DNA of 64,000 nt from Microbacterium indicum DSM 19969 (GTDB taxonomy: Bacteria; Actinomycetota; Actinomycetes; Actinomycetales; Microbacteriaceae): contig NZ_AULR01000004.1 in assembly GCF_000422385.1 (NCBI RefSeq), positions 62,001-126,000 of the forward strand. The letters run 5' to 3'. Below the pieces are notes generated by a model. The model saw only the letters and a list, made by a program, of their open reading frames with translations, ran no database searches and had not been told where the DNA came from. Every line of letters starts with the position of its first letter. Position 1 is the first letter of the stretch. Below are positions 35,091 to 43,794 of this stretch, in pieces. A program made the position numbers and the translations under genes.

Positions 35091-35955
35091 TCGTGTGGTT
35101 GCCGTGGCGGATCACGCGGTCCTCGGCGTGCCACTGGACGGCGCGGCTGAGCACGGCGCGCTCGACGTCGGCGCCGCGGCGGCGCAGGTCCTCGGCCGAG
35201 TCGGCGTGCGTGACGCGGACGACGTCCTGCTCGATGATCGGGCCCTCGTCGAGATCCTCGGTCACGTAGTGGCTCGTCGCGCCGATGAGCTTCACGCCGC
35301 GCTCCTTCGCCTTGCGGTACGGGTTGGCGCCGATGAACGCGGGCAGGAACGAGTGGTGGATGTTGATCACGGGCACGCCGACCTCGCGGAGGAAGTCGCT
35401 CGAGAGGATCTGCATGTAGCGCGCGAGCACGACGAAGTCGACGTTGCCGCGCAGGAGCTTGAGGATCTCGGCCTCGGACGCCGACTTGTCGGGGCCCGCG
35501 ACCGACGGCACGTGGAAGAACGGCACGCCCATGGCGCGCACGTCCTCGGCCGTGTTCGTGTGGTTCGCGACGACCATCGGGATCGTCACGGGCAGCTCGC
35601 CGCGGCGGTGGCGCCACAGGAGGTCGAGCAGGCAGTGGTCGTCCTTCGACGCGAGGATCGCCATGCGCAGGGGCACCGACAGATCCCGCAGCCGCCACTG
35701 CATGCCGAGCGGCTCGAGGGTCTGCGCGAGGTCGGCCTCGATGTCGGTCTTCACGGCCGCGAAGTCGGTGCGGTGGAACACGACGCGCTGGAAGAAGTCG
35801 CCGCCCTCGGGGTCGGTCGAGTGCTGGTCGAGCGAGACGATGTTGCCCTTGCTGCGCGCGAGCAGGTCGGCGACGGCGGCGACGAGCCCCTCCTGGTCGG
35901 GCCCGTTGACGATGAGGGACGCGTGGTCGGGCTGCGACGGTGTGTTCGTGCTCAC
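35080..35955 (-). CDS. purU: Formyltetrahydrofolate deformylase
   Basis: 291 residues. N-terminal ACT domain (residues 12-85, SLIVNGPDQEGLVAAVADLL) and C-terminal formyltransferase fold with VVANHTN, NIHHSFLPAFIGANPYRKA (catalytic His) and TSHYVTEDLDEGPIIEQD (catalytic Asp). It hydrolyses 10-formyl-THF to THF and formate, supplying formate for purine synthesis and balancing one-carbon units. GTG 35955 (VSTNTPSQ) is chosen; an upstream start at 35973 would add six residues. Its 3' region carries the right-hand copy of the direct repeat that borders the island. Confidence 0.93.
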   Translation of the reverse strand: MSTNTPSQPDHASLIVNGPDQEGLVAAVADLLARSKGNIVSLDQHSTDPEGGDFFQRVVFHRTDFAAVKTDIEADLAQTLEPLGMQWRLRDLSVPLRMAILASKDDHCLLDLLWRHRRGELPVTIPMVVANHTNTAEDVRAMGVPFFHVPSVAGPDKSASEAEILKLLRGNVDFVVLARYMQILSSDFLREVGVPVINIHHSFLPAFIGANPYRKAKERGVKLIGATSHYVTEDLDEGPIIEQDVVRVTHADSAEDLRRRGADVERAVLSRAVQWHAEDRVIRHGNHTIVF

Positions 35956-35992
35956 CCGGACATTCTCTCGCACAGCCCGGGCGCCGGCCGAC

Positions 35993-38900
35993 TCAGAGCG
36001 AGATGCGGGCGGATCCCGCGAGCGCCCTGTCGTCCTCGCGGTGGCTCACGAGCAGCACGATCCGGTCGTCGGTCGCGGCCCGCATGTCGGCCATCATCGC
36101 GTGGGCGGTGGGGGCGTCGAGGTGCGCCGTCGGCTCGTCGAGCAGGATCACGTCGGCGCGGGTCAGGATGGCCCGGGCGACCGCGAGGCGCTGGCGCTCG
36201 CCGCCGGAGAGCGCGGATCCCCCGGCCCCCACGCGGGTGTCGAGGCCGTCCGGCAGCTCGGCGAGGAGCGGGCCGAGGCCGGCGCGGACGAGCACGGCCT
36301 CCATGTCCTCGGCGCTCGGCGCGTCGTCGCGGCCGCGCGCGAGCAGCAGGTTCGCCCGGATCGTCGAGTCGAACACGTACGCGTCCTGCGGCGCCCATGC
36401 GATCCGCTCGCGCCACGAGGCGGGCGCGATGTCGGTCAGGGGGATCCCGTCGGCCGTCACGACGCCGTCCGCGGCGGGCAGCGCCCCCATCACGACCGAG
36501 AGCAGCGTCGACTTCCCGGTTCCTGAGCGCCCCTCGACGACGAGCCACTCGCCGGCGCGGACGGATCCGCTCACGCCGCTGAACACGGGATCGGTGCGCC
36601 CCGCGTAGGTCGCGGCGAGGTCGTCGAGCGCGAGCTCGCGGACGGGGTGCGGGGCCTCGCCCGTGCCGCGCGAGGCGGGCTCGGGGAGGTCGAGGTGCGG
36701 GTCGAGCCGGCGCGAGACCTCGCGCAGGGCGGGGAGGCGGTGCACGCCGTCGACGAGCCCGTCGAGCGGCTCGACGGCCGCGAGCGCGAGGAGCGCGACG
36801 ACCGAGACGAGCGACGCCTCCGCGCCCGGCGCGAGGACCGGCGCGAGGGCGGCGAGGAGCGAGGTCACGAGGACGACGGCGGCGGATCCGAGGCCGGCCG
36901 ACCACGCCGAGCGGCGCTCGTCGCGCGCGAGCCGGTCGCCCGCCTCGTCGAGCCGCGCGAGGGCGCTGCCGACGACGCCGTTGCCGCGCAGCTCGTCGGC
37001 CGCGACGGCGAGGGTCGAGGTGCCGCGGACGAGGGCCGAGCGCTCGCGGATCCGCGCCCGCGTCGCGCCGCGCTCGGGGACGTTCGCGAGCAGGGCGCCC
37101 GCGAGCGCCGCGACCGCGAGGGCGAGGAAGACGACGAGCGTGAGCTGCGGGACGACGAGGAACGTCGTGACGGTGATGCCGACGACCGAGAGCACGCCGA
37201 CCGCGATCGGCGGGAACGTGCGGGGCAGCAGGTCGCGCAGCTGGTCGGAGAGCGTCACGAGGTAGTCGACGGGCGCGCCGCCCTCGAGGAGGCGGCGGGA
37301 TCCGGCCCCGCGCGCCGCGATCGACCGCCACAGGCGCAGCCGCAGGGCGTCGACGACGCGGAACGCCGCGGAGTGCGTCACGAGGCGCTCGACGTACCGA
37401 GAGGCGGCGCGGCCGATGCCGAAGAAGCGCACGCCGACGATCGCGACGAGCAGGTAGAGGATGTGGTCCTCGGCGCTCGCGCGCACGATGAGCCAGCCCG
37501 AGACGGCCGTGAGCGAGAGCCCCATCGCGATCGTCACGAAGGCGAGGAGGACGGATCCGATCCCGACGCCGAGCGAGGGGCGGATCATGCGCCACAGCGC
37601 CTTCGCCGGCGCGACGTTCTCGGGGGTGAAGATCCGGTAGCGCGGCCCGCGCTCGGCGGCCTGCGCCTTCTTGGCCGGCTCGACGAGGCGGATGCTGTCG
37701 GTGATGACGGGGATCCCCACGGTCGGCGCCTTCATGGGCCGCGTCACGGGGTGGGAGGCCTGCTCGTCCGCCGACCGGACGGGGCCCGTCGAGGCGACGA
37801 TGCGGGGAGCCGGCGCGGCCGCGGGCGCAGGATCGGGCTCGGCGGCCGGGCGCCCGACCCGCACCTCGGATCCCGCGAGCGCGAGCGTCTCGGGCTCGTG
37901 CGTTGCGAGGACCACGGTCGCGCGCTCGGCGCGGCGGCGGATCGCGGCGCGCACCTGGTCGGCCGACCGCGCGTCGAGGTGGGCGGTGGGCTCGTCGAGG
38001 ATCAGGAGGGTCGCGCCGGCGTCGACGCGCGCGAGGGCCCGGGCGACGGCGAGGCGGCGCAGCTCGCCGGGGCTCAGCTCGGCCGTCGACGACGAGGCGA
38101 CGCGCGAGAGGCCCAGCTCGCGCAGGGCCGCATCGGGGTTCTTCGCCCCGTAGAGCGTGAGCTCGTCCCACGGCGTCGACGCGAACGCGTGCGGGGCCTG
38201 CGGGGCCCACGCGGCGTAGCGCTCGTCGGCGCCCGCGATGCGGCCCGTCACGTGCGCGTCGGTCGGGAGCGATCCCGCGAGCGCGGCGAGGAGCGTCGAC
38301 TTGCCGGCGCCCGACGGCCCGACGATCGCGACGATCCCCGTGAGGTCGGCCGACAGCTTCGCGAGCGTCGGCTCCTCCCGCCCCGCGTAGGTCACGGTGA
38401 GGCGCTGGAGCGAGACCCGAGCGGGAGGCTGCTCGCGCAGCGGCGCCGGCTGGCCCTTCCACGCCTTGCCCGACGCGATGTCGGACAGCGAAGGGAAGCC
38501 GGGCCTCGGGCGCGCCTGCACCTGCGTCGACCGCGTGATCGGCAGCGCGACGGGGTCGGTCATGTCGGCGACGACGGGGAGCCCGGATCCGCGCACGTCG
38601 CCGCGGCGGGGCGCCTTCAGGATCGCGCGCACGCGCTGGAGCGCCGCGAGCCCGTTCTGCGACGAGTGGAACGCGGATCCGAGCTCGCGCATCGCGTTGA
38701 AGCACTCGGGCGCGAGGATCAGCGCGAGGAGCGCGGGCTCGAGGCCGATCGATCGGTCGAGCAGCCGGATCCCCAGGACCACGGCGACGATCGCGACCGA
38801 GATCGTCGAGATGAGCTCGAGCGCGAGCGCCGAGAGGAACGCCGTGCGCAGCGTCTGCCGCGTGCGGCGCGTGTACTCGCCCTGCACATCGCCGAGCGCC

Positions 38901-39574
38901 TTCGCCTGCTCCTCGACGCGTCCCAGGCCGACGAGCACCGGCAGCCCGCGCGCGAGCTCGGTCATGTGGCCCGCGAGGCGGGTGAGGGATCCGAGCGCCT
39001 CGTCGGTGCGCGCCTGCGTGTGGCGGCCGATGAGGACCATGAAGAGCGGAACGAGCCCGATCGTCAGGACGATGATGAGCGCGCTGAGCCAGTCGGCCCC
39101 GAGGATCCGGAGGCCCACGATGAGCGGGACGACGGCGGCCTGGATCATCGCGGGGAGGCTCGTCGTGTAGTAGTCGTCGAGGTCGTCGAGCCCGTCGGTC
39201 GCGAGCACGGCGACCGAGCCCTCGTCCTCGCCGGCGTCACGCCCCGCGATGCGGTTCCAGAGCCCGTCGCGCAGCGTCGTCTTGACGCGGATCGCGATGT
39301 TGCGCGCGACGACCTGGGTGCCCCAGGCGGCGACGCCCCGGAGGAGGGCCCCGCCCGCGCCGAGGAGGGTGACGACCGGGATGTCGAGCGATCCCGCCGC
39401 AAGCCCCCCGATGCCCGCCGCGACGGCGCCGGCGACGAGCACGAGGCCGCCCCCCTTGAGCGCCGACGCGATTCCGAGGAACAGCAGCAGCACCGGGGGG
39501 ACGGGCCCGAGCTCGGGGCGCACCCGCTCTTCCTTCGGCCGCTCTGCCTCGGTCTGCCACGGATCCGTGCTCAT
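35993..39574 (-). CDS. cydDC: Fused cytochrome bd assembly ABC exporter CydD-CydC
   Basis: 1193 residues. Two half-transporters are joined head to tail: membrane domain plus ATPase (CydD, about 1-570) with GPSGAGKST (about 419-427) and LLILDEPTAHLD; then membrane domain plus ATPase (CydC, about 640-1193) with GRSGTGKST (about 1016-1024), ALSGGERQRLAVARAIL and VILLDEPTAHLD. The first signature is degenerate (LSPGELRRLAVARAL), so the two nucleotide sites are unequal. The linker (about 570-640) is rich in Ala and Pro. The complex exports glutathione or cysteine-type thiols needed to assemble cytochrome bd. Third gene of the cydA-cydB-cydDC operon. Confidence 0.92.
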   Translation of the reverse strand: MSTDPWQTEAERPKEERVRPELGPVPPVLLLFLGIASALKGGGLVLVAGAVAAGIGGLAAGSLDIPVVTLLGAGGALLRGVAAWGTQVVARNIAIRVKTTLRDGLWNRIAGRDAGEDEGSVAVLATDGLDDLDDYYTTSLPAMIQAAVVPLIVGLRILGADWLSALIIVLTIGLVPLFMVLIGRHTQARTDEALGSLTRLAGHMTELARGLPVLVGLGRVEEQAKALGDVQGEYTRRTRQTLRTAFLSALALELISTISVAIVAVVLGIRLLDRSIGLEPALLALILAPECFNAMRELGSAFHSSQNGLAALQRVRAILKAPRRGDVRGSGLPVVADMTDPVALPITRSTQVQARPRPGFPSLSDIASGKAWKGQPAPLREQPPARVSLQRLTVTYAGREEPTLAKLSADLTGIVAIVGPSGAGKSTLLAALAGSLPTDAHVTGRIAGADERYAAWAPQAPHAFASTPWDELTLYGAKNPDAALRELGLSRVASSSTAELSPGELRRLAVARALARVDAGATLLILDEPTAHLDARSADQVRAAIRRRAERATVVLATHEPETLALAGSEVRVGRPAAEPDPAPAAAPAPRIVASTGPVRSADEQASHPVTRPMKAPTVGIPVITDSIRLVEPAKKAQAAERGPRYRIFTPENVAPAKALWRMIRPSLGVGIGSVLLAFVTIAMGLSLTAVSGWLIVRASAEDHILYLLVAIVGVRFFGIGRAASRYVERLVTHSAAFRVVDALRLRLWRSIAARGAGSRRLLEGGAPVDYLVTLSDQLRDLLPRTFPPIAVGVLSVVGITVTTFLVVPQLTLVVFLALAVAALAGALLANVPERGATRARIRERSALVRGTSTLAVAADELRGNGVVGSALARLDEAGDRLARDERRSAWSAGLGSAAVVLVTSLLAALAPVLAPGAEASLVSVVALLALAAVEPLDGLVDGVHRLPALREVSRRLDPHLDLPEPASRGTGEAPHPVRELALDDLAATYAGRTDPVFSGVSGSVRAGEWLVVEGRSGTGKSTLLSVVMGALPAADGVVTADGIPLTDIAPASWRERIAWAPQDAYVFDSTIRANLLLARGRDDAPSAEDMEAVLVRAGLGPLLAELPDGLDTRVGAGGSALSGGERQRLAVARAILTRADVILLDEPTAHLDAPTAHAMMADMRAATDDRIVLLVSHREDDRALAGSARISL

Positions 39575-39619
39575 GATGCTTCCTTGTCTACCCGACTTTC
39601 GCGCCGGGGCCTCCCCGAC

Positions 39620-40657
39620 CTACCGCGCGCGGAGCACGGCGGGCAGCACCATGTGCGCGTCGGGGATCATCCCCGGCGTGAGGCGCTGGCGGAAGATCCA
39701 GTACGACCAGGCCTGGTACGCGATCACGAGGGGCAGGCCGATGCAGGCCGCGATCGTCATGATCCGCAGCGTGTAGGCGCTGCTCGAGGCGTTCCAGACG
39801 TCGAGGTCGAAGGCGGCCGAGATCGTCGAGGGCAGGACGTCGGGGAACATGCCGGCGAAGACCGCGCCCGCGCCCGCGACGAGGAACGCGGCGTAGCCCG
39901 CGAACGCCCATCCGTCGCGCCGGCGCCCCGCGGCGACGGCACCGAGGACGGCAGCGACGACCGCGACGGCGACGAGCGACCACGACAGCGCGGTGCCGCC
40001 GTGCTCGAGCTGGACCCAGACGGCCCAGACGGCCGCGGGAAGGATGAGGGCGAGGCCCCAGCGCGCCGCGAACCGGCCCGCGCGCTCGCGGATCGCGCCC
40101 TCGGTCTTGAGCGCGAGGAAGGTCGCGCCGTGCAGCAGCGCGAAGCACACGACGGCGAGGCCGCCGATGATCGCGGGCCAGGTGAGCCAGACGAAGGGGC
40201 CGCCGACGCGGTCGCCGTTGGCGTCGATCGGGAGGCCCGTCGAGGTCACGCCGAGCATGGCGCCCACGCAGAAGGCGACGACGAGGGATCCGATCCCCAG
40301 GGTCCACGTGAAGAACCCGGCCCAGCGATCCGAGTGCACCTTGCCGCGGAACTCGATCGACACGGCGCGGGCGATCAGCGCCACGAGCGTGATCGTGAGC
40401 GGCACGTAGAGCGTCGAGAACAGCGACGCGTACCAGAGGGGGAACGCCGCGAATGTGCCGGCGCCCGCCGTGATGAGCCACACCTCGTTGCCGTCCCACA
40501 CGGGGCCGATCGTGTTGAGCATCGTGCGGCGCTCGCGCTCGCTGCGGGTCGAGAACAGCATGTGCATGCCGACGCCGAGGTCGAACCCGTCGAGGGCGAG
40601 GAACCCGATCCACAGGACGGCGATGGCGAAGAACCAGACGACAGGGAGAACGTCCAT
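39620..40657 (-). CDS. cydB: Cytochrome bd oxidase subunit II
   Basis: 345 residues with about nine membrane segments. The start MDVLPVVWFFAIAVLWIGFL leads to LDGFDLGVGM, the CydB signature, followed by NTIGPVWDGNEVWLITAG. It partners CydA in the quinol-oxidising bd-type terminal oxidase, which works at low oxygen and does not pump protons. It follows cydA by 12 bases and precedes the fused cydDC. Confidence 0.95.
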   Translation of the reverse strand: MDVLPVVWFFAIAVLWIGFLALDGFDLGVGMHMLFSTRSERERRTMLNTIGPVWDGNEVWLITAGAGTFAAFPLWYASLFSTLYVPLTITLVALIARAVSIEFRGKVHSDRWAGFFTWTLGIGSLVVAFCVGAMLGVTSTGLPIDANGDRVGGPFVWLTWPAIIGGLAVVCFALLHGATFLALKTEGAIRERAGRFAARWGLALILPAAVWAVWVQLEHGGTALSWSLVAVAVVAAVLGAVAAGRRRDGWAFAGYAAFLVAGAGAVFAGMFPDVLPSTISAAFDLDVWNASSSAYTLRIMTIAACIGLPLVIAYQAWSYWIFRQRLTPGMIPDAHMVLPAVLRAR

Positions 40658-40669
40658 GATCTGTGCCTC

Positions 40670-42259
40670 TCAGTACGCGAAGGCGAGAACGTCGTCTCGC
40701 TTGTCGGCGGGCGGGGTGGGGGAGTCCGGATCGTCGGGGCCGTGCGGATGCGCGAGCTCGGGCATCGCGCTCGCGGTCCCGCCCCGGACGTACTTCACGA
40801 GCAGGAAGATCTCGAGGACGCCGATGACGGCGTACACGGCGCTGAGCGCGATCGTCGAGAACAGCAGCTCGCCGGCCGTGACGCCGGGCGAGACGGCCGC
40901 GGCGGTGAACATGTAGACCCCGTCGACGCCCGAGGAGTCGGGGTTGGGCGCCACGACGAACGGCTGCCGGCCGATCTCGGTGAAGATCCACCCGGCGCTG
41001 TTCGCGGCGAACGGCGCGACGATGCCGAGGATCGCGAGGCGCATGATCCAGGGGCTGCGCGGCACGGTGCCCTTGCGGGTGAGCCAGACGGCGACGACGG
41101 CGCCGAGGGCGGTCACGCCGCCGAGGCCGATCATGAGGCGGAAGCCCCAGTAGGTGACCCAGATCGGCGGCACGTAGCGGATCTCGCTTCCGGCGCGGTC
41201 TCCGTAGAGCGCGTCGTCGGGGATCGTCTCGCCGTACTGGTCGACGTACTGCGTGTGCACGTCGTTGATGCCGGGCATCTCGGCGCCCCACTCGCCCGTC
41301 CCGAGGAAGCCGAGCGCGCCCGGGACCTCGATGAGGGTGATGACGTCGTCGCAGTCGGTCGAGCCCGGGTCGCCGAGCGAGAGGACCGAGAAGTCGGAAC
41401 CCGTGTGGCACGCGGCCTCGGCCGCGGCCATCTTCATGGGCTGCTGGTCGTACATGAGCTTGCCCTGCGCGTCGCCCGTGATGACGGTCGCGCCGAAGCC
41501 GATGACGGCGAGCACGGCGCCGATGCGCAGCGACGTGATCCAGACGCCGTGGTCGGTCCTGTCGCGACCCCGCACGGCGATGTTCTCGCCGATGACGACG
41601 CGGTTCTTCTCGTCGACGGTGTCGATGCCGTCGTGGCGGCGGCGCCACAGGTGGTACCAGGAGATGCCGATGAGGAACATGCCGGCGACGACGACCGATC
41701 CGGCGAGCGTGTGCGAGTAGGCGGCGAGGGCCGTGTTGTTCGTGAGGACGGCCCACACGTCGGTCATGACGGGGCGGCCGTCGACCATCTCGACGCCGAC
41801 GGGGTGCTGCATCCAGCTGTTCGCGACGATGATGAAGAACGCCGAGATCCAGGATCCGACGACCGCGAGCCAGAGCGCCGTGAGATGGACGCCCTTGCGG
41901 ATCCGCCCCCAGCCGAAGATCCAGATGCCGAGGAAGGTCGACTCGACGAAGAAGGCGAGGAGGCCCTCGAGCGCCAGGGGGGCGCCGAAGACGTCGCCGA
42001 CGAAGCGCGAGTACTCGCTCCACGCCATGCCGAACTGGAACTCCTGCACGAGGCCCGTGGCCACGCCGACGATGAAGTTGATGAGGTAGAGCTTCCCCCA
42101 GAACTTCGTCATGCGCAGCCACTTCTCGTCGCCCGAGCGGACCCAGGCGGACTGCATGATCGCGACGGTCAGGCCGAGCCCGATCGTCAGCGGAACCATC
42201 AGGAAGTGGTAGACGGTCGTGATGCCGAACTGCCACCGTGCGATGTCGAGGACGTCCAC
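40670..42259 (-). CDS. cydA: Cytochrome bd oxidase subunit I
   Basis: 529 residues. Heme ligands are visible: His in TTVYHFLMVPLTIG (about residue 18) for heme b595, His in AAYSHTLAGSVVVAG (about 185) for b558, and the GRQPF motif near residue 390 (GRQPW in most homologues). The quinol-oxidising Q-loop between membrane segments 6 and 7 is of the short type and contains CHTGSDF and DCDDV cysteines. GTG start with AAGGAG nearby. Expression should be under the four BlaI-type palindromes just upstream. Confidence 0.95.
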   Translation of the reverse strand: MDVLDIARWQFGITTVYHFLMVPLTIGLGLTVAIMQSAWVRSGDEKWLRMTKFWGKLYLINFIVGVATGLVQEFQFGMAWSEYSRFVGDVFGAPLALEGLLAFFVESTFLGIWIFGWGRIRKGVHLTALWLAVVGSWISAFFIIVANSWMQHPVGVEMVDGRPVMTDVWAVLTNNTALAAYSHTLAGSVVVAGMFLIGISWYHLWRRRHDGIDTVDEKNRVVIGENIAVRGRDRTDHGVWITSLRIGAVLAVIGFGATVITGDAQGKLMYDQQPMKMAAAEAACHTGSDFSVLSLGDPGSTDCDDVITLIEVPGALGFLGTGEWGAEMPGINDVHTQYVDQYGETIPDDALYGDRAGSEIRYVPPIWVTYWGFRLMIGLGGVTALGAVVAVWLTRKGTVPRSPWIMRLAILGIVAPFAANSAGWIFTEIGRQPFVVAPNPDSSGVDGVYMFTAAAVSPGVTAGELLFSTIALSAVYAVIGVLEIFLLVKYVRGGTASAMPELAHPHGPDDPDSPTPPADKRDDVLAFAY

Positions 42260-42293
42260 GCTCGGTCTCCTTAACTCAGGCGAAGTCGATGAC

Positions 42294-42375
42294 TTCTACA
42301 CAGTGTAGAACCATTTCTACGCAACGTAGAACTATTTCGACAGCTTGTAGATATTCGCTTCGACGTGGCGTAGAA
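42294..42375. promoter_or_regulatory. Four tandem BlaI-family palindromes between cydA and the repressor gene
   Basis: Four 17-base sites start at 42294, 42315, 42336 and 42359. The first two are TTCTAC-N5-GTAGAA exactly; the third is TTCGAC-N5-TGTAGAT-like and the fourth TTCGAC-N5-GTAGAA. Spacings are 21, 21 and 23 bases, about two helical turns, so dimers would bind on one face of the DNA. The array fills the region where both divergent promoters must lie. The core TAC-N5-GTA type matches BlaI/MecI/CopY operators. Confidence 0.85.
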
Positions 42376-42416
42376 TCGGGGGGATCCCCTCGGGGACGTA
42401 CCACGAAGGAACAGCA

Positions 42417-42779
42417 ATGAGCACAGCACTGGGTGATCTCGAACGCAGCGTCATGGACACGCTATGGGACGCCGACGGCTCGCTGACCGCGTATGACATC
42501 AAAGACGCGATCGAGACGACGCGCGGCCGCGACATGGCCGCGACGACCGTCCTCACGGTTCTCTCGCGCCTCGAGAAGAAGGGTTTCGTCGAGCCCGACA
42601 AGAGCGTCCGTCCCCACCGCTACGTCGCGCTGCACTCGCGCGCCGAGCACCAGGCCGAGCTCATGCACGAGGTCCTGACGGGTTCGGGCGACCGCACCGC
42701 CGTGCTCGCCCGTTTCGTCGGCGGCGTCTCGGCCGAGGATCAGGCCGTCCTCCGCAAGCTCCTCGCCGGCGCGGTCTGA
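42417..42779 (+). CDS. BlaI/MecI/CopY-family transcriptional repressor
   Basis: 120 residues. Winged helix ALGDLERSVMDTLWDADGSLTAYDIKDAI to TTVLTVLSRLEKKGFV (about 3-60) is the Penicillinase_R domain; a short C-terminal dimerisation part (about 75-120) follows. There is no CopY-type cysteine pair, so it is not a copper sensor. AAGGA lies 6-10 bases before the ATG. It is divergent from the cytochrome bd operon across four palindromes and sits upstream of an M56 peptidase, the same pairing as blaI-blaR1. Confidence 0.9.
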   Translation: MSTALGDLERSVMDTLWDADGSLTAYDIKDAIETTRGRDMAATTVLTVLSRLEKKGFVEPDKSVRPHRYVALHSRAEHQAELMHEVLTGSGDRTAVLARFVGGVSAEDQAVLRKLLAGAV

Positions 42780-42850
42780 CGCCGCGTCGACAGGCGCCTC
42801 CCCCCGTCTTCGCCGAGGGGGAGCTCGACGCGTCGTCCGCGATCACGGGC

Positions 42851-42949
42851 ATGACGGAGCGGGCCGAGCTCGTCGACCTCGGGGGCGGCCACCTCGTCGC
42901 GGCGGCGACCGGCGACGATCGACAGCGCGTCGCCGCGCCCGCCGCCTGA
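42851..42949 (+). other. Gap of 216 bases between repressor and peptidase genes, with a doubtful 32-residue frame
   Basis: Between 42780 and 42995 the only frame that reads like protein runs from CAG 42791 (no start codon) through ATG 42851 to TGA 42949, with ERAELVDLGGGHLVAAATGD. No ribosome-binding site is evident. It may be a short gene or the remains of one. The end of the gap holds the promoter of the peptidase gene. Confidence 0.3.
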
Positions 42950-42983
42950 GGGGCCCATCGGCGAGCTCCCTGCCCGCGCGACC

Positions 42984-42989
42984 TAGGCT
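42984..42989 (+). promoter_or_regulatory. -10 hexamer of a leaderless promoter for the M56 peptidase
   Basis: TAGGCT lies 6 bases before GTG 42996. Confidence 0.5.
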
Positions 42990-42995
42990 CGGAGT

Positions 42996-43784
42996 GTGCT
43001 GATCCCAGACCTCGTCGCGGCGGTCGCGCTCGCCGCGGTCGCGGTCTGGCTCGCGTGGCCCGCCCCCATCATGCTGTCGCGCGCCGAGTGGCCCGCCCAC
43101 GCGCCGGGGCGCGCGCTGCTGCTGTGGCAGGGGATCGCGGTCGCGGGAGGCGTGTCGATGATCGGCGCGCTGTGGCTCATCGGGATCGCCGTCACGCCGC
43201 GTCACCCGTGGCTCGCGGGAATCCCGGCGTACGCGCTCGCGGCGTACCTCGTCGCCCACCTCCTCACGGCGATCGTGCGCTTCGAGCACCAGCGACGCCG
43301 CCACCTGCACCTCCTGCTGCTGCTGTCGGTGCCGGATCCCGCCCGCAAGCGCACGGTCCTCGTCGACGATCAGGCGCCCGTCGCCTACTGCCTCCCGCGC
43401 GGCGCCTCGTCGGTCACGGTGCTGTCGAAGGGGCTCTTCGGCGCCCTCGGCGCGGACGAGCTCGAGGCCGTCATCGCGCACGAGCGCGCGCACGTGCAGC
43501 AGCGCCACGAAGTCCTGCTCGTCGCCTTCCGCGCCTGGCACGCCGCGCTCCCGTGGTTCCCCATGGCCGGCCGCGCGCTCGGAGAGGTCGAGGCGCTCGT
43601 CGAGATGCTCGCCGACGACCAGGCGCGCCGCGAGCTCGTCGGCGTCGTGCGGCGCCCCGACGAGGCCCTCGCCCGCGCGATCCTCCACGTCGGCAAGGTC
43701 GAGGGCGAGGGATCCTCGAGCACCCGCAACCGCATGCACGACCGGTTCCGGCGCCTCCTGCCGCAGAGCGGATCCGCTCAGTAG
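42996..43784 (+). CDS. M56-family (BlaR1-like) membrane metallopeptidase
   Basis: 262 residues. Three membrane segments in the first 100 residues, a cytoplasmic loop, then the zinc site AHERAHVQQRHE (HExxH, about 163-174) and a last hydrophobic stretch. This is the BlaR1/MecR1 protease unit without any extracellular penicillin-binding sensor domain, a form common in actinobacteria beside BlaI repressors. By analogy it would inactivate the neighbouring BlaI-like repressor on a signal, here probably linked to respiration or redox state rather than beta-lactams. Confidence 0.85.
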   Translation: MLIPDLVAAVALAAVAVWLAWPAPIMLSRAEWPAHAPGRALLLWQGIAVAGGVSMIGALWLIGIAVTPRHPWLAGIPAYALAAYLVAHLLTAIVRFEHQRRRHLHLLLLLSVPDPARKRTVLVDDQAPVAYCLPRGASSVTVLSKGLFGALGADELEAVIAHERAHVQQRHEVLLVAFRAWHAALPWFPMAGRALGEVEALVEMLADDQARRELVGVVRRPDEALARAILHVGKVEGEGSSSTRNRMHDRFRRLLPQSGSAQ

Positions 43785-43787
43785 GGT
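43782..43787 (+). promoter_or_regulatory. -10 hexamer of a leaderless promoter, starting with the M56 stop codon
   Basis: TAGGGT begins with the TAG stop of the peptidase gene and lies 7 bases before the flavoprotein ATG. Confidence 0.45.
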
Positions 43788-43794
43788 GGCGGCG

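Noticed and set aside
36647..42274. A single open frame of about 1,875 codons on the forward strand, antisense to cydDC, cydB and cydA
   Set aside because: It is the complement of three well-supported genes. The product is Arg/Asp/Glu/Gly-rich without any domain; long antisense frames arise easily when third codon positions are almost all G or C.
42780..42949. A real gene between the BlaI-like repressor and the M56 peptidase
   Set aside because: The frame that reads like protein has no start codon before 42851 and no ribosome-binding site; only 32 residues remain. Listed as a doubtful frame only.
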